44,572 nucleotides of DNA. Source: Chlorobium sp. (GTDB lineage: Bacteria; Bacteroidota; Chlorobiia; Chlorobiales; Chlorobiaceae). Every line of letters starts with the position of its first letter. Positions within the stretch are counted from its first letter, which is position 1. The DNA lies in the NCBI GenBank assembly GCA_028278005.1, contig JANQFD010000055.1, positions 1-44,572 on the forward strand. The letters run 5' to 3'. Position numbers and translations under genes: made by a program. Below are positions 1 through 7,479 of the stretch, piece by piece. The notes under the pieces are model-generated. The model was not told where the DNA came from, searched no databases, and saw nothing but the letters and a program-made list of their open reading frames with translations.

Positions 1-755
1 GAAGAAACCATATGCGGAGCGCTGCCGGTTTGCCGTTCTATGCGCTCACCGATTCCAAGAATGTTTTCACGGTTTGTTATGTTTGCTTGCCAGAAACTCT
101 GCGGAGTACCGATGTCCTGCCAGAATCCCTCATGACGGACATAACCCAGGCTTTCATGCACGATAAGTCCTGTGAAACCTGTATCGACGATGCTTGAAAA
201 ATCGGGGGAGAGGTATCGGAAAATCGACGGGTTGAGCACAGCCGCTCCTGCGTAGATATAGTTTGAACGAAGCCCGGTCTTCCGCATGTTTCTGAAATCG
301 TGCACGCTGTCTCCCTGAATGCCTATATCGCCGATTGATTCCGCCTCGGGTGTTTCAAACAGCATCAGCGTTCCCGAGTTCAAGGTGTTGTTGTGATGGT
401 CGATAAAGGATTGCAGATTGAAGTCAGCAATGATATCGCTGTTGATAAGGACAAAGGGTTCGTTTTCAAGCATTTTTTCACAACGCTTGAGGCCGCCTCC
501 CGTGCCGAGAATAGCGGTTTCCTCGGAAATATGAATGTCCATCCCGAAATTGTCGTTGTCCCTGAAAAAACGCCGGATACGATCGGCGTGATAATGAACG
601 TTGCATATTACCGTGTTTATTCCCGTTTCTTTGAGAAGGGCGATGGTATAACAGATGGAAGGCAGGTTTAAAATCCTTATGAGAGGCTTTGGAGTAAAGC
701 CGGATATCGGTTTCAGACGGGATCCGAATCCTGCCGCAAGAATAAATGCTTTCAT
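1..755 (-). CDS. sugar-1-phosphate nucleotidyltransferase, MurU-like (3' end outside window)
   Basis: This reading frame is open from an ATG at 755 to the window edge, giving about 251 residues with no stop. The N-terminus MKAFILAAGFGSRLKP is the classic nucleotide-binding signature of sugar-phosphate nucleotidyltransferases, with the GxGxR loop. Further in are a GTGGGLK segment, an INSDII metal-binding region and GFWQDIGTP near the end, as in mannose-1-phosphate guanylyltransferase or MurU proteins. It starts 2 bases after the stop of the kinase upstream, so the two are almost certainly co-translated. In Pseudomonas the same kinase/transferase pair (AmgK, MurU) converts MurNAc to UDP-MurNAc in peptidoglycan recycling. 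A role here in cell-wall sugar recycling is inferred from the pairing. GDP-mannose or GDP-heptose synthesis remains possible. The family call is secure; the substrate is not. Confidence 0.8.
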   Translation of the reverse strand, partial: MKAFILAAGFGSRLKPISGFTPKPLIRILNLPSICYTIALLKETGINTVICNVHYHADRIRRFFRDNDNFGMDIHISEETAILGTGGGLKRCEKMLENEPFVLINSDIIADFNLQSFIDHHNNTLNSGTLMLFETPEAESIGDIGIQGDSVHDFRNMRKTGLRSNYIYAGAAVLNPSIFRYLSPDFSSIVDTGFTGLIVHESLGYVRHEGFWQDIGTPQSFWQANITNRENILGIGERIERQTGSAPHMVS

Positions 756-757
756 GG

Positions 758-1756
758 TTAAGGCCCCGACAGAGTGTTCAGTATGATTTCACCTGCCGTT
801 GCAAGCTCTTTACGTCTGCTCATATACCCGGGAATGTAAGCAAGTGTAGAGGGTATGTACTGTTCGAACTGTTTCCTGCCAAGATAGTATGTCTGATTGA
901 AGAACGTTCCCAGAGCCTTGACATTTCTCTGGAATGCCATGATATCAAACAAATACAGATATTCGTCATAGGACATCGTCGTACGTTTTTTTTCACGAAG
1001 CAGATGATAGTGGTAATGCTGCATCTCTGAAAAAAAGCTCTCGTCGAGAGTGACGTAGGAATCTCTCAAAAGAGACACGGCGTCGTATTGGGGAAGCCCC
1101 ATTCGTGCGTCCTGGAAATCGATAATGACCGGATTTCCGTTCATGACAAGGATGTTTCTGCTGTGATAATCGCGGTGGTTAAGGACGAAGTGTTCCTCCT
1201 GGAGCAGGAGTTGCGTTATGGCCCGGAATTCCCGGAGCAGTATCCCGGACGTTTTTTCCGTTAAGCCGCCTGAGGCTTTATGTCGTAAAGCATGTTCGAG
1301 GAAAAAGGTGAATTCGAACATCAGTTTTGATTCATCGAACGATCTGTTAAACGGCAGATGCTTGCTGTCACCTTGTATGGACTGAATGGCCACCATGATA
1401 TCGATGGTCTTTCTGTACAAACGTGCGGCACTTTTTCCGTCATGTGACAGTGTGTCCTGCAAGATGGTATCTCCGCAATCTTCAAGAAGGAACAACCCTT
1501 TTTGCCTGTTGCTTCCCATGATTGCAGGAACCGGTACCGAGCTCGTAGAAAGAAGCTGCTGTACGACAAGAAAGGGGTATTGATCGGCCGGACAAGCGGT
1601 GAAATCTTTGTCGATGCAGAGGATCCAGCTCTTGTCCCGCGACAGTATCCTGTAGTATGTTCTCGATGAGGCTTCTCCCGCAATCGGTTCAATATGTAGT
1701 GCCGATAGTTCCGGATCAGAAAAAAAGAAACAAAGGTAATCTTGCGGGGAGGTCAT
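758..1756 (-). CDS. aminoglycoside-phosphotransferase-fold sugar kinase, AmgK-like
   Basis: A 332-residue kinase of the APH/choline-kinase fold. The catalytic loop is visible as NHRDYHSRNILV (catalytic Asp and metal-binding Asn), followed about 15 residues later by IDFQDARMG, the DFG-equivalent metal site. The N-terminal lobe contains GEASSRTYYRI, a glycine-containing nucleotide loop. The size and the immediate downstream nucleotidyltransferase (2-bp gap) match the AmgK-MurU pair, in which AmgK phosphorylates the anomeric hydroxyl of MurNAc/GlcNAc. That specificity is an inference from context; the sequence alone shows only the kinase fold. The gene lies downstream of the csmB terminator on the same strand, so it probably has its own promoter in the short gap at 1757-1775 or depends on read-through. 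Confidence 0.75.
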   Translation of the reverse strand: MTSPQDYLCFFFSDPELSALHIEPIAGEASSRTYYRILSRDKSWILCIDKDFTACPADQYPFLVVQQLLSTSSVPVPAIMGSNRQKGLFLLEDCGDTILQDTLSHDGKSAARLYRKTIDIMVAIQSIQGDSKHLPFNRSFDESKLMFEFTFFLEHALRHKASGGLTEKTSGILLREFRAITQLLLQEEHFVLNHRDYHSRNILVMNGNPVIIDFQDARMGLPQYDAVSLLRDSYVTLDESFFSEMQHYHYHLLREKKRTTMSYDEYLYLFDIMAFQRNVKALGTFFNQTYYLGRKQFEQYIPSTLAYIPGYMSRRKELATAGEIILNTLSGP

Positions 1757-1775
1757 GAGGCTGCAGAATCTGCTG

Positions 1776-1816
1776 AAATAAAAAAAAGCACCTTATGCGG
1801 TGAAGCATAAGGTGCT
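1776..1816 (-). terminator. intrinsic terminator of csmB
   Basis: A perfect 11-bp stem (GCACCTTATGC at 1788-1798 with GCATAAGGTGC at 1805-1815) encloses a 6-base loop. On the minus strand it is followed directly by a run of eight U and then AUUU. It sits 22 bases past the stop of the chlorosome protein gene, so it should end that short, highly expressed transcript. Confidence 0.9.
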
Positions 1817-1837
1817 GCGTGTCCTGGTAAATAGCGC

Positions 1838-2068
1838 TTACTTGGAGCCGCCGCCGATTGTTGATGAGACATTCTGCAGTACCTCGTTAAGGGTATTTGC
1901 CATGTTGCCCATCATATCCGTCATGGTTTTGCCGAGAGGGCCGACCATATCGGATACAGTTTTGAGGCCATTGTTGACAACTTCGATCTGCTGCTGACCG
2001 AGTTTTGCAACAGTTTCAACAAGACCTGAGATTGCACCTGCTAAGTCGTTGCTTGATCCGTTTGACAT
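1838..2068 (-). CDS. csmB: chlorosome envelope protein CsmB-type (CsmB/CsmF family)
   Basis: Read from the internal ATG at 2068 this gives a 76-residue protein beginning MSNGSSNDLAGAISGL. A longer frame opens at 2143, but the extra 25 residues look like translated leader. The protein is short, largely amphipathic and ends in a Gly-rich tail. It has the central block GPLGKTMTDMMGNMANTLN and QNVSSTI near the end, as I recall for the CsmB/CsmF envelope proteins of Chlorobaculum. These proteins sit in the lipid monolayer around the BChl aggregates of the chlorosome. The gene has its own intrinsic terminator (1776-1816) and an AT-rich upstream region, consistent with an abundant single-gene transcript. 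CsmF is the alternative name because the two are homologous. I favour CsmB on overall similarity. Confidence 0.78.
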   Translation of the reverse strand: MSNGSSNDLAGAISGLVETVAKLGQQQIEVVNNGLKTVSDMVGPLGKTMTDMMGNMANTLNEVLQNVSSTIGGGSK

Positions 2069-2228
2069 GATGTGTGATGTTTTGAGTTGATTAAGAAGGA
2101 ACGAGAAATAATTGGTTTTTCCTCTTTTGTCCGCAGGCGTCATTGTTAAGACTGAATGACGGCAAAAGATTATTTTTCAAAAATTAAAACATTTTCAAAA
2201 GTTACGCAAATACAAAATCCGGTGTTTG

Positions 2229-2363
2229 TTACTCAGTGGTTTTGTCGGGTGTTTTATGCTTACCGATAAATTTGTTGAGCAGCATGACAATAAATATTCC
2301 TGAGACGAAAAACACCGCAGGAGCAATGATTGTTGTATACTCGGCTATAAATTCCATGATCAT
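2229..2363 (-). CDS. 44-residue single-pass membrane protein, unrecognised
   Basis: This is a small open frame between the bchQ-like gene and csmB, both on the same strand. It starts with MIMEFIAEYT at 2363 (or at the second Met, 2357) and stops with TAA at 2229-2231. A single hydrophobic helix (about residues 11-29, IIAPAVFFVSGIFIVMLLN) is followed by a basic, polar tail containing KFIGKHK. The start lies 8 bases after the stop of the upstream gene, so translational coupling is plausible; no strong ribosome-binding site is visible. The layout resembles small photosynthetic or cytochrome-complex membrane subunits, but I cannot assign it to any family. Its place between a BChl methyltransferase and a chlorosome gene suggests a photosynthetic-membrane role, as inference only. 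Confidence 0.55.
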   Translation of the reverse strand: MIMEFIAEYTTIIAPAVFFVSGIFIVMLLNKFIGKHKTPDKTTE

Positions 2364-2371
2364 GATACGGA

Positions 2372-3787
2372 TTAGTAAAGGTTCAGTTTGTTTGAGCGCT
2401 TCAGGCTGTGTTCATTTTCGAAAGTCTCCAGCAGCTCCTGGATGTTTTTTCTGAATGCAAAGCTTGTAACGAAGTTCATGAGCGGGTGAGGGTTGTGCGT
2501 GATCCTGTTGAGAATGTTTTTCCAGGAGTATGCCCGATAGTAGGTCTTCATGAACTTGTACTGGAATTCAACCGCGTCGTAATGCGGCGAACGGATCACG
2601 ACGTTTATCGCATTGTACTTTTCCCAGTCCTCGTCGGTAATCAGTCCTTTTTCCTTGTACTCATTGTACATGCTTGTACCCGGATAGGGAGTGATGATCT
2701 GCATGATGGGCATGAAAATGTTGTTCTTGCTGATGAACGCGACAAGGTCATCCATATCCTCGAAACTGTCGAGGTTAGGATTGATCAGAAAGTTGCCCTG
2801 AACACTGAGCCCGGCTTTTCTGCAGCGGTCTATGGTTTCGATGATCTTTTCGGGGGAGGTAACGTGCGATTTGTTGTATGCCTCGAGGTTGCTTTTCTTG
2901 ATCGACTCTATGCCGACAAGCGCCATGAAACAGCCAGCCTCAACGAGTTTTTTTACCGTTTCTTCATCTTCAAGGAAATTCATGCTTAAAAAAACGCTGA
3001 ACATGATATCGCATTCCTTGATCATGTCAAGTGCTTCCCAAAGGCGTTTTTTGTTTACCCCGAGATTCTCGTCGCATAACATGAACCAGGGCTTGGAAGA
3101 GGTGCCGTTTTTCTTGAAAAACGCTTCTTTGGCGGCTTCAATCTGTTCTTTGAGGTCTTCGGGTTTCTGTCTCCTGTACAGTTTGCCGGTAAAGTTAGGC
3201 GTGACACAGAACGAACAGCTGAAAGGACAGCCGCGGGTTATATAGATGGGGATGGATTTTGTGGTATCGACTTTATCCCTGAGGGATGCTTCTGCAATTC
3301 TTTTGTAATCGAGCGGGACGATTTCTTTGACCGCTGGAAAATCCTTTGCGTTGTATCGTGGCTGAAGGCGATTGTTGGCGGCATCTTCCAAAACCTTGCC
3401 CCACATGTTTTCGGCTTCGCCGCAGACGATTGTGTCGGCGTGTTGTGCAGCCTCTTCAGGATTGAACGAGGTATGGATGCCGCCGAGAATAACCGTTTTG
3501 CCTTTTTTCCTGAAATTATCGCCTATTTCATAGGCGCGTGTTGCATCAATCGTTCGCGCAGTTACGCCTACAAGGTCATAGTCGCCATCATAATCGATCG
3601 TGTCTCCGAAATGCTCGTCAATAATTTCAACATGGTGTTCGGGCGGGGTAAGGCTTACCAGAACACCGAGAGCCATGTGGAAAAGCGGCTTCTGGTTGGA
3701 TTTTGAATCCTTTTTTCCTTTCGGTGCTACCAACAGGATTCTGAGGGGTTTTACTGCTGTATCCTTGGTGCCTGCTGAGGTATACAT
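2372..3787 (-). CDS. bchQ: B12-binding radical SAM methyltransferase of bacteriochlorophyll synthesis, BchQ-like
   Basis: A 471-residue protein of the BchE/BchQ/BchR family. The N-terminal B12-binding-type domain occupies about residues 15-145, with ILGGIHTSFNPEEA at about 100-113. The radical-SAM core carries ITRGCPFSCSFC (Cys187, Cys191, Cys194, the CxxxCxxC cluster site), and a C-terminal extension follows. In green sulfur bacteria, BchQ and BchR methylate the C-8(2) and C-12 positions of the BChl c/d/e macrocycle, tuning the chlorosome absorption. The divergent neighbour is a BchF/BchV hydratase. I recall bchQ and bchV as neighbours in Chlorobaculum, which favours BchQ over BchR. A different BchE paralogue cannot be excluded from sequence alone. 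Downstream on the same strand are the 44-aa ORF and csmB. Confidence 0.65.
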   Translation of the reverse strand: MYTSAGTKDTAVKPLRILLVAPKGKKDSKSNQKPLFHMALGVLVSLTPPEHHVEIIDEHFGDTIDYDGDYDLVGVTARTIDATRAYEIGDNFRKKGKTVILGGIHTSFNPEEAAQHADTIVCGEAENMWGKVLEDAANNRLQPRYNAKDFPAVKEIVPLDYKRIAEASLRDKVDTTKSIPIYITRGCPFSCSFCVTPNFTGKLYRRQKPEDLKEQIEAAKEAFFKKNGTSSKPWFMLCDENLGVNKKRLWEALDMIKECDIMFSVFLSMNFLEDEETVKKLVEAGCFMALVGIESIKKSNLEAYNKSHVTSPEKIIETIDRCRKAGLSVQGNFLINPNLDSFEDMDDLVAFISKNNIFMPIMQIITPYPGTSMYNEYKEKGLITDEDWEKYNAINVVIRSPHYDAVEFQYKFMKTYYRAYSWKNILNRITHNPHPLMNFVTSFAFRKNIQELLETFENEHSLKRSNKLNLY

Positions 3788-4130
3788 ATTGACTTGAAAA
3801 AAAACAGAGTTATCGCTTTGCGTATTAGTCGAGTATAAATATGTTCCTTGTGTGGTTGATCATAGTGCCGAACAGAAACGACCTGCTTGTAACAGGAATT
3901 GTTAGACCTGTATTATAGCAAAAACGGAAGGATAAAAACAATGTTTCGCCGGAGATTTACGGAGTGACGGGAGACATGTTCCTGAACGGTTTTCCTGTTA
4001 TCCGCCATGGCAATGTTTTTCCTGGTCTCATTTTTTTTGCGTATATATTCAGGCTTCTATCATCAAACTGCCGACTGACGGCGGTTTTTACTGGAGGCTT
4101 AACATAACGGTAAGAAAAGGTTTACGGATC
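3788..4130. promoter_or_regulatory. 343-bp divergent intergenic region between bchQ-like and bchV/bchF genes
   Basis: There is no convincing open frame on either strand. The two genes are transcribed away from each other, so promoters for both must lie here or nearby. AT-rich stretches occur next to the bchQ start (TTGACTTGAAAAAAAACAGA, 3789-3808) and around 4028-4060. I could not identify a conserved operator palindrome. A shared regulator of BChl side-chain tailoring would have to bind in this region. Confidence 0.4.
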
Positions 4131-4604
4131 ATGCCCCGCTATACTCCCGAGCAGCTTGAAAAACGCAATGCCTCCGTCTGGACGGATATTCAACTGATTC
4201 TTGCACCGGTACAGTTTATAGTTTTTCTGACGGGCGTTGTCGTAACCTTACTGTATGCTCAGAATGACCAGATTTTCAGCTTTTACTGGGTAAGTCTTGC
4301 CATTTTGTTCAAAACCCTGCTTTTCGGGCTGCTGCTGATAACCGGTTCCTATTTTGAAAAGGAGATTTTTAACAAGTGGATTTACGGGAAGGAGTTTCTC
4401 TGGGAGGATGTCGGCAGTACGGTGGCGGCTTTTTTCCATCTCCTCTACTTCGTTATGGCCTACTTGGGCTATCCTGAAGATGTATTGATCTGGGAGGCTC
4501 TGCTTGCATATTTTACCTATGTCGTTAACGCTCTGCAGTATCTTGCCAGAATAATACTTGAGAAAGTCAACGAACGCCGTTTGAAAGCAGGCGGCGTTAT
4601 ATAG
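4131..4604 (+). CDS. bchV: 3-vinyl (bacterio)chlorophyllide hydratase, BchV/BchF family
   Basis: A 157-residue membrane protein starting MPRYTPEQLEKRNASVW, followed by ILAPVQFIVFLTGV. This opening matches the RYTPEQL...SVWT...LAPVQFLVFL start of BchF proteins. Four hydrophobic segments are visible (about 23-44, 51-73, 95-112 and 120-140) with the conserved FEKEIF and FLWEDV pieces between them. The family hydrates the C-3 vinyl group to 3-(1-hydroxyethyl), a step required for BChl c, d and e, where the 3-1 hydroxyl drives aggregation in the chlorosome. Green sulfur bacteria have two paralogues, BchF and BchV. The divergent BchQ-like gene favours BchV. The family call is strong; the paralogue choice rests on context. 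Confidence 0.72.
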   Translation: MPRYTPEQLEKRNASVWTDIQLILAPVQFIVFLTGVVVTLLYAQNDQIFSFYWVSLAILFKTLLFGLLLITGSYFEKEIFNKWIYGKEFLWEDVGSTVAAFFHLLYFVMAYLGYPEDVLIWEALLAYFTYVVNALQYLARIILEKVNERRLKAGGVI

Positions 4605-4656
4605 GCCGAATATTTCGGTCCGGTACATTCATTCACTTGTTTCAGAAAGGGCTACT

Positions 4657-4875
4657 ATGCTGAATGGCACATTTAAGGGGTTGTGGAACAAAGCGGTGCT
4701 TTTCATGGGGATTTTGTGGGCAGCGCTTGTGTTCATGATATGGGAGTCCGGTCAGCTTGTGACGTCGTTTGACCGCCAGATTTTTCTTGCTGTGGTTGTC
4801 ATCGGTTTTCTTATCATCTACGTTTCAGGGTTTTATGTCGAGGCACGCCACAGGAAAAAGAGGGCAGAAGGCTGA
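4657..4875 (+). CDS. small two-helix membrane protein, unknown function
   Basis: A 72-residue protein with two hydrophobic segments (about residues 11-28 and 41-61) joined by a short polar loop. It ends in a strongly basic tail, EARHRKKRAEG, suggesting both ends face the cytoplasm. It starts 52 bases after the vinyl hydratase gene on the same strand and is probably co-transcribed with it. I do not recognise the family. The neighbours suggest a membrane accessory of the BChl or chlorosome pathway, but this is only positional evidence. Confidence 0.65.
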   Translation: MLNGTFKGLWNKAVLFMGILWAALVFMIWESGQLVTSFDRQIFLAVVVIGFLIIYVSGFYVEARHRKKRAEG

Positions 4876-4922
4876 GCGACTGCCCACTCGTTTTTTCTTT
4901 ATTGTTTGATCCCTTCCTGTAA

Positions 4923-5546
4923 CTACCTCGATCCCCCTTCGGCAGCTATCGCGGCATCGGTACAGCAAATATCGGATTGCACCTTGCAAAGCATGCTTTC
5001 GGTTGCCTGTTTCATGATTTGCGACATAACGGTCTCGGTCAGGAATTTAAGCACTACTTCCGGCATCATGTTTAACGGAAACGGTACTGAAAAGTCCAGG
5101 GTGATGCTGGTATCATAATGCACCGATGTTTTGTCATCCGTGTGGTGCAGCAGGCAGATTTCAGCTCCGGCTGTTCCTATAAAGGTATTTTCGCTGGTGA
5201 TGTTTACTTCCGGGATCTCTTCAGCGGCGCTCCAGCGAATCAGCTTCCCTCCCCTGTTTTTATCGATCTCGATATTGCCTGAGCTGATGTATTGTTCAAG
5301 AAGCTCGCTCTCCGGGTGGAGGTGCTCCAGATCCTGCTTGACAAAGAACAAGGCAATTATAGGGTGGTTTCGCGGATCATCCGCCATGAATGTCCATTGA
5401 TATATATCCCTGTCAGGGAGATACTCTATGTTTTTACAGTAGGGATTGCATTTAAGTATTCGAAGGTGGTCTGAAAAATAATCTGCCGATTCCTGTAGAC
5501 AGGAATCAAGTATGACGTGCGCTTTGCTTTTTCCGATAACTTCCAT
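4923..5546 (-). CDS. SRPBCC/DUF1997-like protein
   Basis: A soluble 207-residue protein with no signal peptide. It opens with MEVIGKSKAHVILDSCLQESADYFSDHL and alternates short strands with polar turns. The central pattern YLPDRDIYQWTFMADD and the terminal amphipathic helix before MPEVVLKFLTETVMSQI recall the START/SRPBCC helix-grip fold, in particular the DUF1997 group found in cyanobacteria and plants. Proteins of this fold bind hydrophobic ligands such as lipids or pigments. The C-terminal stretch carries several Cys (SMLCKVQSDICCTD), possibly a metal or disulfide site. The gene converges with the small membrane protein gene and is read from a promoter in the 5547-5817 gap. No function is known to me. 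Confidence 0.6.
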   Translation of the reverse strand: MEVIGKSKAHVILDSCLQESADYFSDHLRILKCNPYCKNIEYLPDRDIYQWTFMADDPRNHPIIALFFVKQDLEHLHPESELLEQYISSGNIEIDKNRGGKLIRWSAAEEIPEVNITSENTFIGTAGAEICLLHHTDDKTSVHYDTSITLDFSVPFPLNMMPEVVLKFLTETVMSQIMKQATESMLCKVQSDICCTDAAIAAEGGSR

Positions 5547-5753
5547 GGTAACATTACATTGATCAGTGGCTTTATTTTGCTTCTGTGAATCGTAGGTTTT
5601 TTGCTGCTGTTCAACTGAAAATTGAGTAACGCTTTCCGCCCTTCAACAGTTCCGGGGCTTATACTGTCCCTGTTCCGCATGGTATCCCTTCAGGGACCGG
5701 ACAACCGCCCGGTTACTTTTTTTTGTAAAGATAGAAAATAAAATGTATGTTTT

Positions 5754-5776
5754 ATACCTATACGGGGTATGGGTAT
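5754..5776. promoter_or_regulatory. 23-bp imperfect palindrome, probable operator of the DUF156 repressor
   Basis: ATACCTATAC (5754-5763), then GGG, then GTATGGGTAT (5767-5776) form a dyad in which 9 of 11 opposed positions pair around G5765. AT-flanked, G-tract palindromes of this type are typical CsoR/CstR operators. It lies 41 bases before the repressor start, ideally placed for autoregulation of the whole downstream efflux operon. Confidence 0.6.
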
Positions 5777-5817
5777 ATGGTCTTGACTTGCAATATAGAA
5801 TATTCGGGGAAAAGAGT

Positions 5818-6048
5818 ATGAGTGATGTTGTCACAAGATTGAAAAAGGTAAACGGGCAAATTCAGGGGCTTATCAGGATGATAGAGCAGCGTGAGCATTG
5901 TGAAAAAGTTATTGTTCAGTTTCAGGCGGCCAAAGCAGCTCTGGATAAGACATATTCGCTCGTTTTGAACAATAATCTGAAAGAGTGTTTGAGCGAACGT
6001 GATTCGGAGAACATGGAGAAAATTCTGAAGCTGATATCGAAAAAATGA
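5818..6048 (+). CDS. DUF156 (CsoR/CstR/RcnR) repressor with Cys-Asn-Cys ligand set
   Basis: A 76-residue all-helical regulator, read from ATG 5818, which follows a GGGGAAAAGAG ribosome-binding region. The upstream extension to 5743 overlaps the palindromic operator and is rejected. The family pattern is clear: RLKKVNGQIQGLIRMIE, HCEKVIVQFQAAKAALDK, then NNNLKECL. The canonical Cu(I) ligands of CsoR lie at Cys, +25 His and +29 Cys. Here Cys28 and Cys57 are kept with the exact 29-residue spacing, but the middle position is Asn53. A DUF156 protein with two Cys and no His is the arrangement of the persulfide sensor CstR. The ATGA overlap with the TolC gene (6045) shows that it heads the operon. 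It probably represses its own operon through the palindrome at 5754-5776. Confidence 0.85.
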   Translation: MSDVVTRLKKVNGQIQGLIRMIEQREHCEKVIVQFQAAKAALDKTYSLVLNNNLKECLSERDSENMEKILKLISKK

Positions 6049-7412
6049 GCTGTATGGTTCCTAAACTAAAAACAGTGATACGTGCTATGACGCGTTTAAA
6101 CTACGTTCATGGGTTTATGCTGATGCTGATTCTGTTCATGCCGTTGGGTGCAGGTGCGGAAGAGGTTATGAGGATGACCCTTGAAGATGCGCTGGAAATC
6201 GCAGAAAAAAACAACTATGCGCTAAAAGCAGCAAAGGCAAGGGTTGATCAGGCAGAAGCCCGTTACCTGCAAAGCCGCAAGGCATATCTCCCGAAAGTAA
6301 CGATTTCCGAGACGTTTGTCGCGACGGATGATCCTGCCGCCGTGTTTTCCTACAAGCTCAGACAGGGAAGCATCGCGGCATCGGATTTTGATCCGGCCCT
6401 CTTGAACGACCCGGATGCCGCATCCAATTTCCAGACGGGTATTGAAGTGCAGCAGCCGCTTTTCAACCGGGATGCGATGATCGGCCGAGCCGCTGCATCT
6501 GCAGACAGAAAGTCTCAGGAATATATGCTTGACAGGACGAGCGACGCCATCTCTCTTGAAGTCAAAAGAGCATATTACGGTCTTATTCTTGCCAAAAAGA
6601 ACCTTCTCGCAGTGAATCGCTCCATCACGGCGATGAAAGCGCATGACAATGAAGCAAGGAAGGCGTATCAAAAAGGATTGATAACGAAATCCGACAAACT
6701 TTCGACCGCGGTAAGGCTGTCAGAGCTTGCTGAAAGGAAAATGATCATACAGGATGAAATAACCGCGGCGGAGGATGGCTTGCGTTTTCTGCTGGGGCTC
6801 TCGAGCAATGAAGTTATCGAACCTGTGGACGGGCTGAATGTCGCTGCAGTTGTAATACCGGATGAAGAGCCCGAATTGAGAGTGGAAAGAGCCGACCTGA
6901 AGGCGCTCGAAGCGCGTCTGGAGGCGGCAGGATATCAGTATGAGAAGGCGAGAGCCCAGTGGCTGCCGCGGGTTAACGCTTTCATGCAGCAGAACTGGAA
7001 TGACGATGATTTTGCCGGTTTGGTACACCATAACTGGACGCTCGGGGTAAACCTCCAGTGGACCGTTTTTGATGGTTATGCCTCCATCGGCAAGGCCCGG
7101 GAGGCAAAAGCGGGAGAACGGGAGGTTCGCTATGCCTATGAAGAGGCTAAAGAGAAAGGACTGTACGAGATCAGGAAAGCATACCGGATGCTTCGTACCG
7201 CAAAAGCACGAATACGTGTTGCCGAACAGTCGCTTCGGGAAGCGAAGGTCAGTCTTGATTTTATCGGTGAGCGATACCGGTCAGGACTTGCCATGACATT
7301 CGAGCTGCTTGGGAGGGAACAGGCTTATACCTATGCCCAGTTGCGGCTGAACAAGGCAAAATACGACCTTATCATAACGAAGAGCGAACTGGATTATTAC
7401 ATCGGGGGATAA
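6045..7412 (+). CDS. TolC-family outer-membrane efflux protein
   Basis: A 455-residue outer membrane factor overlapping the repressor stop by 4 bases (ATGA). A signal peptide is visible as MLMLILFMPLGAGA at about residues 25-38, with cleavage before EEVMRMTLEDAL. A start at the Met at 6087 would give a more usual leader length. Two repeats of long heptad-rich helices follow (about 45-240 and 265-450), each starting with the A.QAEARYLQSRKAYLPK-type signature of OEP domains. The protein should form a trimeric channel tunnel across the outer membrane, working with the RND pump encoded two genes downstream. The substrate cannot be told from this protein. Confidence 0.88.
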   Translation: MSCMVPKLKTVIRAMTRLNYVHGFMLMLILFMPLGAGAEEVMRMTLEDALEIAEKNNYALKAAKARVDQAEARYLQSRKAYLPKVTISETFVATDDPAAVFSYKLRQGSIAASDFDPALLNDPDAASNFQTGIEVQQPLFNRDAMIGRAAASADRKSQEYMLDRTSDAISLEVKRAYYGLILAKKNLLAVNRSITAMKAHDNEARKAYQKGLITKSDKLSTAVRLSELAERKMIIQDEITAAEDGLRFLLGLSSNEVIEPVDGLNVAAVVIPDEEPELRVERADLKALEARLEAAGYQYEKARAQWLPRVNAFMQQNWNDDDFAGLVHHNWTLGVNLQWTVFDGYASIGKAREAKAGEREVRYAYEEAKEKGLYEIRKAYRMLRTAKARIRVAEQSLREAKVSLDFIGERYRSGLAMTFELLGREQAYTYAQLRLNKAKYDLIITKSELDYYIGG

Positions 7413-7479
7413 CCGAAACATAAACTGAGCGTTTCAGCAATCGCTGAATTCAGGTGAAAGAAACAAAGCATATCGAACC

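Noticed and set aside
393..671. 92-codon plus-strand open frame near the left edge
   Set aside because: It is antisense to the nucleotidyltransferase gene, whose minus-strand frame is open and full of family motifs.
5743..5817. N-terminal extension of the DUF156 regulator
   Set aside because: The added residues are translated from the palindromic operator and the ribosome-binding region; family proteins start at the internal Met.
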